DNA of 64,000 nt from positions 186,001-250,000 of the forward strand of contig CAKSZL010000001.1 in assembly GCA_934525625.1 (NCBI GenBank), read 5' to 3'. The stretch comes from an uncultured Burkholderiaceae bacterium (lineage in GTDB: Bacteria; Pseudomonadota; Gammaproteobacteria; Burkholderiales; Burkholderiaceae_B). How positions within the stretch are numbered: the first letter of the stretch is position 1; each line of letters begins with the position of its first letter. The position numbers were made by a program, and so were the translations under genes. Below are positions 20,037 through 29,170 of the stretch, one piece after another. The notes under the pieces are model-generated. The model was given only the letters and a program-made list of their open reading frames with translations. It did no database searches and was not told where the DNA came from.

Positions 20037-21769
20037 GCCTGAGCCTCCTGTTCCGTCGCAGCGGACAATATCCACCGCACGGCTGGCGCCAAATCCTGCG
20101 GCTTCGCTCGGCGCCAGCGGGCACCCACATAGCCGTCAGGCCTGATCAAGTACAAGGCGCCGGCAGCCGCATCGTAGCGCCGCGACGCCAGCCCGGTGTC
20201 GTCCCGCACCTGCGTCCATGCCGCTGGCGCCGTACCGGGCGCTCCCACCCATATGCCTTCAATGGGCGCACCGGCATCGCGCACGCGGGACAAGGCCTCG
20301 GCCCATGCGGCGTCGGGCGGCTCGCCATCCGAAAAATACAGCGCCATGAAAGCGCCGGGCCGCATCAACCGGCCCAGGTACACTCCCTCGGCCTGAGCGG
20401 CTGCTTGCACGGGCGCATCCGGCATGGCCTCTCCCGCGGCCGCACCAGCGTTGAAGCCAGGGTCGTCTCGAAAGCCTCCCAACTCAGACGCATAGCGTAT
20501 GGCAGTGGTTTGCCGCGGGTTGATCAGTGATCGCACGGCTTCGGTGTCCGTGGCCAGTTCCAGGGTGGCCTGGCGCATGATCTGGAATGCGCGCGTGGGC
20601 GGCGCCATGAACTCGGTGCTCTTCATTCCATGCGCCAGATTGACCTTGGCTGCGAACACTCGCTCACGGGAATAGGCATCCAGCAAACCATCCTCCGCCC
20701 TTGCGTGCAGTACGCAGGCCAACCGCCAAGCCAGGTTGTCCACGTCGTCGATAGCCGAGTTGGCGCCGCGCACCCCGAAAATGGGCACCAGATGGGCGGC
20801 ATCGCCGGCGAACAGAACCCGGCCGTGGCGATACGAATCCAGCGTCAAGGCATTGGCCTTGTACAGCGTGATCCAGATGGGATGCCAGTCTTGATGGCAT
20901 CCCAGCATCTCCAGATGCGCCTGCACACGCGGCAGCACGTTTCCGGGCTTGACCGCCTCGCGCTCATCCTCGCCGTCGCGTAACTGATAGTCGATGCGCC
21001 AGATGCCGTCCGGCTGCTTGTGCATCAGCAGCGTCGAGCCTGGGTTGGAAGGCGGATCGAACCACGCCAGGCGCCCGGCGGGCATATCCAGATCCAACTC
21101 GATGTCCACGATGACGTAGCGCCCTTCATAGCTGGTGCCTTGCAGCGACAAGCCCAGCGCCTCGCGGATGGCGCTGCGCCCGCCATCGCAGGCCACCAGC
21201 CACTTGGCCCGCATCCGGTAGACGTCGTCCTGCTGGCCAGTGACGGTGGCCATGACGTCGTCCGCAGTCTGTTCAACCGCGCTGATGCGGCTACCCCAGC
21301 GTATCTCCACCAGGTCGGCATAGGCCTGCAAGGCCTCAACCAGGTAGGCCTCCATGTAGTACTGCTGGATGTTGATCATGGGCGGAAGGCGTCCCGCCTC
21401 GTCGGCCGGCATCGAGAACCGCAGAACCTCCTGGTCGCGGTAGAAAGACCGGCCGCTTTGCCAAGCCAGGCCTTTGTCCAGCAGCGGCTGCGCCACGCCC
21501 AGCCGGTCGAAAATCTCCAGGCTGCGGCGCGAAATGCATATGGCGCGGCTGCCTATGCAGACCGTATCGTCCGCTTCGATCACTACGCATGGTATCCCTT
21601 GCCGGGCCAACGACAGCGCCAGCGTCAACCCGGCCACCCCGCCGCCGGCGATCACGACTTCGTGCGCTTCCTCGCCATGCTTTTGCGCCCGGCTGAAGCG
21701 GTGCCTGATGAAGTCGAAGGGATAAGGCTTCATCGGCTTATCCCCGGCATGAGCTTGCGTCTGCTTCAT
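20033..21769 (-). CDS. FAD-dependent aromatic monooxygenase (MhpA/PheA/TfdB class)
   Basis: 578 residues. The FAD Rossmann motif VVIAGGGVAGLTLALSLARQG starts near residue 38. The second dinucleotide motif is WLVACDGGRSAIREALG. The ribose-binding motif is GRVLFAGDAAHLVPIFGVRGA. The C-terminal thioredoxin-like region is reduced (IRPDGYVGARWR). Such flavoproteins hydroxylate phenolic rings with NAD(P)H and oxygen. The start ATG overlaps the binding-protein stop (ATGA); an internal ATG at 21733 with GGGGAT upstream is an alternative. Joined with a Rieske oxygenase, the operon probably performs two successive oxidations of one aromatic compound. Confidence 0.88.
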   Translation of the reverse strand: MKQTQAHAGDKPMKPYPFDFIRHRFSRAQKHGEEAHEVVIAGGGVAGLTLALSLARQGIPCVVIEADDTVCIGSRAICISRRSLEIFDRLGVAQPLLDKGLAWQSGRSFYRDQEVLRFSMPADEAGRLPPMINIQQYYMEAYLVEALQAYADLVEIRWGSRISAVEQTADDVMATVTGQQDDVYRMRAKWLVACDGGRSAIREALGLSLQGTSYEGRYVIVDIELDLDMPAGRLAWFDPPSNPGSTLLMHKQPDGIWRIDYQLRDGEDEREAVKPGNVLPRVQAHLEMLGCHQDWHPIWITLYKANALTLDSYRHGRVLFAGDAAHLVPIFGVRGANSAIDDVDNLAWRLACVLHARAEDGLLDAYSRERVFAAKVNLAHGMKSTEFMAPPTRAFQIMRQATLELATDTEAVRSLINPRQTTAIRYASELGGFRDDPGFNAGAAAGEAMPDAPVQAAAQAEGVYLGRLMRPGAFMALYFSDGEPPDAAWAEALSRVRDAGAPIEGIWVGAPGTAPAAWTQVRDDTGLASRRYDAAAGALYLIRPDGYVGARWRRAKPQDLAPAVRWILSAATEQEAQA

Positions 21770-22914
21770 TTAACGTACCGCCATTGTCCGTTCTTGATTT
21801 CCACCAGTACCTGGCTGCGCTCGTCCGCACCGTTGTGATCCTGGGGCGTCATGGTGTAGACGCCTTGTGTCAGCACCATGCCGCGAGTCTCTTCCAGGGC
21901 CTGCCTAAGCGCTTGGCGAAATGCTTCGGTGCCGGGTTGCGCCTGGCGCAACGCCACGGGTACGGCATTCTCCAGCAACAAAAAGGCGTCCCAGGCCATG
22001 CCGCCAAACAGCGACGGCTGCTCGTTGGCATATTGAGCCTGATAAGTTTGTACGTAGCGCATCGCCACCGGCTTGATGACGTTGTCGTCGGGCAGTTGCT
22101 CGGCCACCAGCAGGGGAGAGACCGGCATGCGCGTGCCCTCCACGGCCTGCCCGCCTACACGCAGAAAGTCGTTGTTGGCAACGGCCTGGGTCTGGTAGAA
22201 CTGGCCCTTGTAGCCGCGCTTGGCCAGTTCCAACTGAGGCATGGCGGCCGGTGTACCCGCCGCGGCGATCAGGATGGCATCCGGCTTGGCGGCCAGGAGT
22301 TTCAGCGCCTGGGAAACAAAGCTGGTGTCCGTGCCGGCAAAGCGTTCGACCGATACGACATCGATCCGGGCGTCGGGCGCGATCTTCCGGGCCTCGTCCA
22401 CGAAGGCCTGCCCATAGGCGTTGCTCATGGCGACGATCGCCAGCCGGCTTTGCTTGCGCGCCTTCATGTCCTCGAAAATCATACTCAAGGGAATATGCTC
22501 GCCCGGAGGCATTTTGTAGACCCAACGGCGCACATCGTCCATGGGCGTCACCAGCGTCCCGCCTCCGGCCAGGCTCAGCATGGGCGTGCGCGACTCGGCG
22601 GCCACCTGCATGGCGGACAAGGACGTGGGGGTTACCGAAGGCCCGACCAGTACGTCAACTTGTTGTTCGGTGGTGAGTTTGCGCGCCGCCAGCGTCGCCG
22701 CTGTGGCGTCGGAGGCGTCGTCCAGCACCGACACCTTGAGCGGCTGGCCGGCGATGGATTTAGGCCACACTACAATGGTGTTGCGCGCCGGAATGCCCAA
22801 CGAAGCCGCGCCCCCCGTCAGCGACAGCACCACCCCGACATGTATTTCGGCAACCGCGGCCCGTGTCCCGAAACCTATGAAAGCGATGAGAAGCCATGGC
22901 AGAAAATTCCTCAT
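21766..22914 (-). CDS. Orphan branched-chain-amino-acid-type ABC binding protein (LivJ-like)
   Basis: About 382 residues. The signal peptide MRNFLPWLLIAFIGFGTRAAVA is followed by a Peripla_BP_6 fold starting EIHVGVVLSLTGGAASLGIP. The segment VLVGPSVTPTSLSAMQVAAE is also typical. The start at 22914 was chosen because GGAG lies 6 nt upstream; an ATG four codons earlier is possible. No permease or ATPase genes are adjacent, so it may feed a transporter elsewhere or act in sensing. It is first in the operon with the two oxygenases, hence it probably binds the aromatic substrate. Divergent from an IclR regulator with a short AT-rich gap. Confidence 0.87.
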   Translation of the reverse strand: MRNFLPWLLIAFIGFGTRAAVAEIHVGVVLSLTGGAASLGIPARNTIVVWPKSIAGQPLKVSVLDDASDATAATLAARKLTTEQQVDVLVGPSVTPTSLSAMQVAAESRTPMLSLAGGGTLVTPMDDVRRWVYKMPPGEHIPLSMIFEDMKARKQSRLAIVAMSNAYGQAFVDEARKIAPDARIDVVSVERFAGTDTSFVSQALKLLAAKPDAILIAAAGTPAAMPQLELAKRGYKGQFYQTQAVANNDFLRVGGQAVEGTRMPVSPLLVAEQLPDDNVIKPVAMRYVQTYQAQYANEQPSLFGGMAWDAFLLLENAVPVALRQAQPGTEAFRQALRQALEETRGMVLTQGVYTMTPQDHNGADERSQVLVEIKNGQWRYVK

Positions 22915-23008
22915 TTTTTTCTCCATTTATTGAATAATGAGAAATTAGTTTATTTTTTCATTAAAAATAAGTCAATTACCTTGATCCATAAGATACGGAG
23001 AATCCCGT

Positions 23009-23824
23009 ATGGCGTCTGCCAGCCACACTTCCGTCATCCAGCGCGTCACGGGCATCCTGAACCTGTTCAGCGCAAGCAAACCCTTGATAACAATCGATGA
23101 CATCGCCACGTGCCTGGACATCAGCACAGCCTCGGCATATCGGTACGCGGCCGAACTCTCGCAGGCCGGCCTGATCTCTCCAACCTCGGGCCGGTACCGT
23201 CTGGGGCCGAAGATCATCGAACTCGAATACCTGATCCGCTCGTACGACCCCATCATCCAGGCCGGACATCCACTGATGACGGGGTTGGCCGAGCTGACCG
23301 GCTGCGACGTCCTGCTGTGCAACGTGTATGACACGCACATCGTCAACGTCCATCACATCCGCGGCGAACAACCCCTGAGCATCACCTACACCAAAGGCCT
23401 GCCCATGCCTTTGTTTCGGGGTTCGCAAGCACGCATCGCCCTCGCGCACATGGACAGGCGAAAATTGAAAAGGCTTTACGAACAAGGCATGGCGGACCCG
23501 CATCTGTGCGCGGACGTGCGGCAACTGGGCGATAGCTGGCAGGCGTTTTCCAAGACGCTCAAGCGCATCCGCAGTCAGGGCTATTACATTTCAAGGGGAG
23601 AGTTGGACGAGGACGTAACAGGCATCGCGGCCCCGATCTTCGGTGGAAACGACGATATCCAGGCCAGCCTGGTCATAGGCCGGCATAGCCAATTGCCATC
23701 CCGCCTAAGCGAAGCGGCGCTGATCAATCTAGCCATGGAAACCGCCAAGGAAATCTCCCGGCGCATCGGTATCGGGGGCTCGCCGGAGCCAGAGGCTGCA
23801 GGCAGCGCGCCCGGCGGCCATTGA
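23009..23824 (+). CDS. IclR-family transcriptional regulator
   Basis: 271 residues. The N-terminal winged helix (SVIQRVTGILNLFSASKPLITIDD region, then CLDISTASAYRYAAELSQAGL and RYRLGPKIIEL) leads to the IclR effector domain (LTGCDVLLCNVYDTHIVNVHHIRG; GYYISRGELDEDVTGIAAPI). GGAG sits 7 nt before the ATG. It is divergent from the binding-protein/monooxygenase/Rieske operon, with only about 94 bp between starts, so it very likely controls that operon. IclR proteins commonly regulate aromatic catabolism. Confidence 0.9.
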   Translation: MASASHTSVIQRVTGILNLFSASKPLITIDDIATCLDISTASAYRYAAELSQAGLISPTSGRYRLGPKIIELEYLIRSYDPIIQAGHPLMTGLAELTGCDVLLCNVYDTHIVNVHHIRGEQPLSITYTKGLPMPLFRGSQARIALAHMDRRKLKRLYEQGMADPHLCADVRQLGDSWQAFSKTLKRIRSQGYYISRGELDEDVTGIAAPIFGGNDDIQASLVIGRHSQLPSRLSEAALINLAMETAKEISRRIGIGGSPEPEAAGSAPGGH

Positions 23825-23875
23825 GGCAATCGTCGCCGGGCACGCGTTGCGAAAGAAGGGTGTTAACGTCGCGGG

Positions 23876-24022
23876 CTAGCGGTTCGATTCGTTATCAGCT
23901 TCGCTATCCGCGATGACAAAAAGCTGCTTGAAGAGACGCTCGGATTCGCGCAAGCCTTCTTCGGTGGACATGGCGCGCAGCCTTGCGCAATTCGATTATA
24001 TGCACTTGCAGGGCCTGAACCA
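23876..24022 (-). pseudogene. Rpn-family nuclease remnant
   Basis: A fragment matching two separate parts of the intact rpn gene at 15765-16703. ALQVHIIELRKA corresponds to the middle of the protein, and after a junction the other frame reads MSTEEGLRESERLFKQLF, matching MSTEEGLR further downstream. The piece between is missing and the frame is shifted, so it cannot make a functional protein. It abuts the stop codon of amn exactly, which suggests that insertion or recombination placed it there. Confidence 0.8.
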
Positions 24023-25519
24023 CTACTGGAACGGCGTCTCCAGAAAGCTGCGCAGCTTGCGTGAATGTAGTCTGGCGGGGGGCATTTCGCGCAGCTTTTC
24101 CAGCGCACGTATGCCTATGTGCATGTGCTGGCCGACCTGAGCGCGGTAGAAGGCGCTGGCCATGCCAGGCAGCTTCAGCTCGCCGTGCAGGGGCTTGTCG
24201 GAGACGCATAGCAAGGTGCCGTACGGTACGCGAAAGCGGAAGCCGTTGGCGGCGATGGCGGCCGATTCCATGTCGAGCGCGATGGCGCGCGATTGCGACA
24301 GCTGCTGCACGGGCTGGTCGTGGTCGCGCAGTTCCCAGTTGCGGTTGTCGGTGCTGGCCACCGTGCCGGTGCGCATAATGCGCTTGAGCTCCCAGCCCGA
24401 CAGCCCGGAAACCTCGGCCACAGCCTGTTCCAGCGCCACCTGTATCTCGGCCAGCGGCGGCACCGGCACCCACAGGGGCAGGTCGTCGTCCAGCACGTGA
24501 TCCTGGCGCACGTAGCCGTGGGCCAGCACGTAGTCGCCCAGGCGCTGCGTGGTGCGCAGCCCGGCGCAGTGCCCCAGCATCAGCCAGGCCGAGGGCCGCA
24601 GCACCGCCACGTGGTCGGTGATGGTTTTGGCGTTGGACGGCCCGACGCCGATGTTGATGAGCGTGATGCCCGTATGCGCGTCGCGCATCAGGTGGTAGGA
24701 AGGCATTTGCGGCACGCGCGCCGGCGGCTCGCCTTCGCGCACCAGGCGGCCGTCCGCCCAGCGGGTGATCACGTTGCCGGGTTCGACCAGCGCCGTGTAG
24801 CCGGCCGAGGTGTCCGCCAGCTTGGCCCGCGCCCATTCGCAGAACTCGTCTATATAGAACTGGTAATTGGTGAACAGCACGAAGTTCTGGAAATGGCGCG
24901 GCGCCGTGGCGGTGTAATGCTGCAGGCGGTGCAGGGAGTAATCCACGCGCGGCGCGGTAAACGGCGCCAGCGGCATGGAGCCGTTGCCGCGCCAGGTGCC
25001 GTTGACGATGGCGTCGTCGGTAATGGCCAGGTCGGGCGTGTCGAAGTGGTCGCGCAAGGCGTCGCCCAGCGCATCCGAACACACCGTGCCGACGTGCTCG
25101 CCGTCGCCGAAGGCGAAATGCAAGGGCATGGGTACGTCCGACTCGCCCACTTCCACCGGCACGCCATGGTTCTCCAGCAGCAGACCGATCTGTTCGCGCA
25201 GGTAATCGGCGAACAGGCCGGGCTGGGTCACCGTGGTGGTGTAGACGCCGGGCTCGACCACGTGCCCGTAGGACAAGCGGCTATCCACTTCCTGGTAGGT
25301 ATCCACCGCCAGGCGCAAGGCGGGGTAATAGGCGCGGATGCGTTCGCTGCGCGCGGCCTTGCCCTGGGCGTATTCCGTGTAGCGCTCGCGCAGAAACGCC
25401 GTGTTGCGGGCGTAGATCTCAGCCAGCCGCGCCACGGCGGCATCGGCGTCACGGTAGCGCGTAAAGGGAATGGTTTCCGGCGTCAGCAGCCGGCTTTCTG
25501 GCATACGGGTGGGCATCAT
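24023..25519 (-). CDS. amn: AMP nucleosidase
   Basis: 498 residues. Hydrolyses AMP to adenine and ribose 5-phosphate. The N-terminal AMP_N domain contains YYPALRLAVDTYQEVDSRLSYGHV. The C-terminal nucleoside-phosphorylase-like domain has NIGVGPSNAKTITDHVAVLRP, LGHCAGLR and the late DMESAAIAANGFRFRVPYGT segment. Length is close to the E. coli enzyme. ATGATG at the start leaves a one-codon ambiguity. Divergent from glcB. Its stop borders the Rpn remnant, so its last codons may have been altered by that event. Confidence 0.92.
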   Translation of the reverse strand: MMPTRMPESRLLTPETIPFTRYRDADAAVARLAEIYARNTAFLRERYTEYAQGKAARSERIRAYYPALRLAVDTYQEVDSRLSYGHVVEPGVYTTTVTQPGLFADYLREQIGLLLENHGVPVEVGESDVPMPLHFAFGDGEHVGTVCSDALGDALRDHFDTPDLAITDDAIVNGTWRGNGSMPLAPFTAPRVDYSLHRLQHYTATAPRHFQNFVLFTNYQFYIDEFCEWARAKLADTSAGYTALVEPGNVITRWADGRLVREGEPPARVPQMPSYHLMRDAHTGITLINIGVGPSNAKTITDHVAVLRPSAWLMLGHCAGLRTTQRLGDYVLAHGYVRQDHVLDDDLPLWVPVPPLAEIQVALEQAVAEVSGLSGWELKRIMRTGTVASTDNRNWELRDHDQPVQQLSQSRAIALDMESAAIAANGFRFRVPYGTLLCVSDKPLHGELKLPGMASAFYRAQVGQHMHIGIRALEKLREMPPARLHSRKLRSFLETPFQ

Positions 25520-25714
25520 TTTATTAAAGACTATTCCTATCCAAATAAAATATCTATTACATAAGTTTTAGTTAAAAGTGATGTGACCGCCAGCCGCTTG
25601 AGCCGCTGCTGGCGACAGTACATACTAGTATCCCTCTCGCAAGAGAGTCAGCCGACTCTAAACTTGCCACATTGCTGTATCGTGACTCGAACCCGCCACA
25701 CCCAGGAACACACC

Positions 25715-27877
25715 ATGACGCAAAGAACCCGCCGCCACCGCCTGCAAGTCGCCACGATTCTGCATGATTTCATCGAAAACGAAGCCCTGCCCGGCACCGG
25801 CGTAGACCCCGAAGCCTTCTGGGCCGGCTTCGACGCCATCGTACACGAGCTGACGCCGCGCAACCGCGAGCTGCTGGCCGAGCGCGACCGCCTGCAAAAC
25901 GAGATCGACGCCTGGCACCGCACCCACTCCGGCCACATTACCGACAAAGCCGCCTACCGTGGTTTTCTGGAGCAGATCGGCTATCTGCGCCCCGATCCGG
26001 GCGAGGTCAAGATCCGTCCGCAAAACCTGGACGCCGAATTCACCCAGCAAGCCGGCCCGCAGCTGGTGGTGCCCATTACCAACGCCCGCTACGCCCTGAA
26101 CGCCGCCAACGCGCGCTGGGGCAGCCTGTACGACGCGCTGTACGGCACCGACGCCATTCCCGAAAGCGATGGCGCCACCATGGCCGGCGCCTACAACCCG
26201 GTGCGCGGCGCCAAGGTTATCGCCTACGCCCGCCGCGTGCTGGACGACACCCTGCCGCTGGCGCAAGGCTCGCACGCCGACGCCCAGCGCTATTCCGTGG
26301 CCGGCGGCGCGCTGCGCGTCGAGCTCAAGAACGGCACGGCCACCACGCTGGCCGACCCGGCGCTGTTCCTGGGCTATCGCGGCCAGGCCGCCACGCCCGA
26401 TGCGCTGGTCTTCCGCCACAACGGCCTGCATCTGGAAATCCAGATCGACAAGAACCACCCCATCGGCGGCCAAGACCCGGCCAACGTCAAAGACGTGCTG
26501 CTGGAAGCCGCGCTGACCACCATCATGGACTGCGAAGACTCGGTCGCCACCGTCGACGCCGAAGACAAGACGCTGGCCTACCGCAACTGGCTGGGCCTGA
26601 TGCAAGGCACGCTGGCCGAAGAAGTCAGCAAGGGCGGCAAGAGCTTCACGCGCAAGCTCAACGCCGACCGCGAATACACCGACCTGCAAGGCAACAAGCA
26701 GGTGCTGCCGGCCCGCTCGCTGATGCTGGTGCGCAACGTCGGCCACCTGATGACCAACCCCGCCATTCTCGACGCCGACGGCAACGAAGTCTTCGAGGGC
26801 ATCATGGACGCCGTGGTCACCTCGCTGGCCGCCCTGCACGACCTCAAGCGCAAGGGCAACTCGCGCAAGGGCTCGGTCTACATCGTCAAGCCCAAGATGC
26901 ACGGCCCCGACGAAGTCGCCTTCACCGCCGAGCTGTTCGGCCGCGTCGAACAACTGCTGGGCATGGAACCCAACACGCTCAAGATGGGCATCATGGACGA
27001 AGAGCGCCGCACCAGCGTCAACCTGCGCGCCTGCATCGGCCAGGCCGTCGACCGCGTCGCCTTCATCAACACCGGCTTCCTCGACCGCACCGGCGACGAA
27101 ATGCACACCTCCATGCTGGCCGGCCCGATGATACGCAAGGGCGACATGAAGCGCAGCGCCTGGATCGACGCCTACGAACGCAACAACGTACAGACCGGCC
27201 TGGCTTGCGGCCTGCGCGGCAAGGCGCAAATCGGCAAGGGCATGTGGGCCATGCCCGACCTGATGGCCGCCATGCTCGAACAGAAAATCGGCCACCTGAA
27301 GGCCGGCGGCAACACCGCCTGGGTTCCTTCGCCCACCGCCGCGACGCTGCACGCCCTGCACTACCATCAGGTCGACGTGCAGGCCATCCAGCAGGGCATG
27401 GAAGGCAAGCAGGAACCCCTACTGGACAGCATCCTCGAAGTGCCCGTCGCGCCCAAGCCCGACTGGTCGCCCGAAGACATCCAGCAAGAACTCGACAACA
27501 ACGCCCAAGGCATTCTGGGCTACGTGGTGCGCTGGATCGACCAGGGCGTGGGCTGCTCCAAGGTGCCCGACATCCACGACGTCGGCCTGATGGAAGACCG
27601 CGCCACGCTGCGCATCTCCAGCCAGCACATGGCCAACTGGCTGCATCACGGCATCGTCACGCGCGAACAGGTCGAGGAAACCCTCAAGCGCATGGCCAAG
27701 GTGGTGGACGGCCAGAACGCCGGCGACCCGCACTACAAGCCCATGGCGCCCAACTTCGACCAGTCCTTCGCCTTCAAAGCCGCCAGCGACCTCGTGTTCA
27801 AGGGCAAAGAGCAGCCCAACGGCTACACCGAGCCGCTGCTGCATTACTGGCGCCAGCAGGTCAAGGCGCACGCGTAA
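25715..27877 (+). CDS. glcB: Malate synthase G
   Basis: 720 residues, matching the usual 720-725 of isoform G. Condenses glyoxylate with acetyl-CoA to malate, so two-carbon compounds can be assimilated. Recognisable segments include [35 protein letters not shown], the metal-site region [16 protein letters not shown] [16 protein letters not shown] and [14 protein letters not shown]. The start at 25715 has AGGA 8 nt upstream; an in-frame upstream extension was rejected. Strong hairpin terminator downstream. Confidence 0.95.
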   Translation: MTQRTRRHRLQVATILHDFIENEALPGTGVDPEAFWAGFDAIVHELTPRNRELLAERDRLQNEIDAWHRTHSGHITDKAAYRGFLEQIGYLRPDPGEVKIRPQNLDAEFTQQAGPQLVVPITNARYALNAANARWGSLYDALYGTDAIPESDGATMAGAYNPVRGAKVIAYARRVLDDTLPLAQGSHADAQRYSVAGGALRVELKNGTATTLADPALFLGYRGQAATPDALVFRHNGLHLEIQIDKNHPIGGQDPANVKDVLLEAALTTIMDCEDSVATVDAEDKTLAYRNWLGLMQGTLAEEVSKGGKSFTRKLNADREYTDLQGNKQVLPARSLMLVRNVGHLMTNPAILDADGNEVFEGIMDAVVTSLAALHDLKRKGNSRKGSVYIVKPKMHGPDEVAFTAELFGRVEQLLGMEPNTLKMGIMDEERRTSVNLRACIGQAVDRVAFINTGFLDRTGDEMHTSMLAGPMIRKGDMKRSAWIDAYERNNVQTGLACGLRGKAQIGKGMWAMPDLMAAMLEQKIGHLKAGGNTAWVPSPTAATLHALHYHQVDVQAIQQGMEGKQEPLLDSILEVPVAPKPDWSPEDIQQELDNNAQGILGYVVRWIDQGVGCSKVPDIHDVGLMEDRATLRISSQHMANWLHHGIVTREQVEETLKRMAKVVDGQNAGDPHYKPMAPNFDQSFAFKAASDLVFKGKEQPNGYTEPLLHYWRQQVKAHA

Positions 27878-27901
27878 GCGTCTAGCAGTTCAGCGCCATC
27901 C

Positions 27902-27952
27902 AACCGCCGCCCGGCGCAGTAAACTTCCGCTGCGCCGGGCGGCGGTTTTTGT
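27902..27952 (+). terminator. Intrinsic terminator of glcB
   Basis: An 18-bp perfect stem (AACCGCCGCCCGGCGCAG and its complement) around a 10-nt loop is followed by TTTTTGTTTG. Confidence 0.93.
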
Positions 27953-28063
27953 TTGTGCGACAGTTCCCGCGATGGAAACACCTCCAAGGCTCATCCGCTT
28001 CTTTTCCGCCTCCCGGAGCAACGCTTCTAACTTAGGAACAGCCAAGCGTTTAAAGGACACACC

Positions 28064-28678
28064 ATGAGCATCCAACGACTTCAGCATCTGCGCGCGATCG
28101 ATTACCCGCGCATGCCCTGGCGCAACGGCGGGGGCGTCACCGCCGAAGTGGCATGCAACGACGGCGGCGGCCTGCAAGGATTCGAATGGCGCCTGTCCAT
28201 CGCCGACGTAGGCCAGGACGGCCCGTTTTCAGCCTTCTTCGGCATGCAGCGCCTCATTGCGGTGCTGGAGGGCGCAGGCATAGAAATGACGGTGGACGGC
28301 CAGAAACAAGCGCCGCTACGCCCGGGCCAGCCGTATGCCTTTTCCGGCGACAGCCAGGTGCAATGCCGGCTGCTGAACGGCCCCATACGAGACTTCAACC
28401 TGATCTATTCGCCCACGCATTACCGGGCGCGCCTGCAATGGCTGGGCGGGTTGGCGGATCAGTCGTTCCATAGCAGCGCGGCTACGGTGCTGGTGTTCAA
28501 TGCGGGGGAGGCTTTGCGGGTGGAGGTGGGTGGACGGATGGATGGCGTTGTTCTGGCGCACCATGATTGCCTGCATATTGGTACGGATGCCGAGTTGGCG
28601 GAATACCGTTTGCGGGCGCAGCCACAACAAGGCGCGGGTATCAATGCTTGCGTGATTGAGTTGCAGCCTTGTGCTTAA
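28064..28678 (+). CDS. HutD/Ves-family protein
   Basis: 204 residues. The start matches HutD: IDYPRMPWRNGGGVTAEVA, then FEWRLSIADVGQDGPFSAFF and GMQRLIAVLEGAGIEM, a bicupin fold. HutD proteins are usually encoded in histidine-utilisation operons with an unclear, possibly regulatory role. Here the gene stands alone with no hut genes nearby. AGGA 7 nt upstream supports the start. The 3' end is less GC-rich than the 5' end. Confidence 0.85.
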   Translation: MSIQRLQHLRAIDYPRMPWRNGGGVTAEVACNDGGGLQGFEWRLSIADVGQDGPFSAFFGMQRLIAVLEGAGIEMTVDGQKQAPLRPGQPYAFSGDSQVQCRLLNGPIRDFNLIYSPTHYRARLQWLGGLADQSFHSSAATVLVFNAGEALRVEVGGRMDGVVLAHHDCLHIGTDAELAEYRLRAQPQQGAGINACVIELQPCA

Positions 28679-28766
28679 GAAATGCAGCCATGCCCCTAAA
28701 GCCTAGGGAAATGGTTTGCTCGTGCTGCTGATGTGGTTTGCCTAGGCTGCTGGTTTTCTTAACCCG

Positions 28767-28890
28767 CCCGGCGCCGTATGCGTCTGTCCAGACCCGGTCG
28801 CTCGGCTCGGGCACTCCAGCATGTGCCCTCGGCCCGCTACGCGGGCTGCCCTCGCTCCAACGTGTCTGGACAGACGCATACAACGCCGGG
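28767..28890. repeat. Long-arm inverted repeat with conserved core (copy A)
   Basis: The 27-bp arms (28767-28793, 28864-28890) match at 25 positions. The 70-nt centre contains CTCGGCTCGGGCACTCCAGC, GCCCTCGGCCCGCTACGCGG and CTCGCTCCAA. This centre is nearly identical to the centre of the repeat at 45110-45240, although the arms are unrelated. Confidence 0.9.
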
Positions 28891-28968
28891 CTAGGCGTTA
28901 GTGATCAAGCGCAATAGCCACGGATACTCTGATGCTGGCACGGCCCTCAAACCCGAGATGCCGTGAGT

Positions 28969-29149
28969 ATCGTCGGGGCGGGGAGGGTCTGGGGGCACTG
29001 TTGGAGTGCTCGCCCGAGCGGAAGCGAACGGAGGCACGAAGGTGCCGGAGGAGCGAGCGACGGGTTGCCGCCGTATTTCCGGAATGCACATTCCGGAAAT
29101 ACAAGGACGAGTACGACCAGTGCCCCCAGACCCTCCCCGCTTCGACGAT
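28969..29149. repeat. Long-arm inverted repeat (copy B)
   Basis: Arms 28969-29000 and 29118-29149 match at 30 of 32 positions (GGGGAGGGTCTGGGGGCACTG inner part). The 117-nt centre begins TTGGAGTG, similar to the complement of the core end in copy A. It contains its own perfect 14-bp palindrome GTATTTCCGGAATG / CATTCCGGAAATAC at 29073-29102. Confidence 0.88.
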
Positions 29150-29170
29150 GCGGCAACGGAGTTAAAGTAA

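Larger units (their letters stand above)
28679..29170. other. Convergent gap with two long inverted repeats
   Basis: A 492-bp gap between convergent genes with no credible CDS. It is mostly taken up by the inverted repeats at 28767-28890 and 28969-29149, described separately. Confidence 0.7.
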
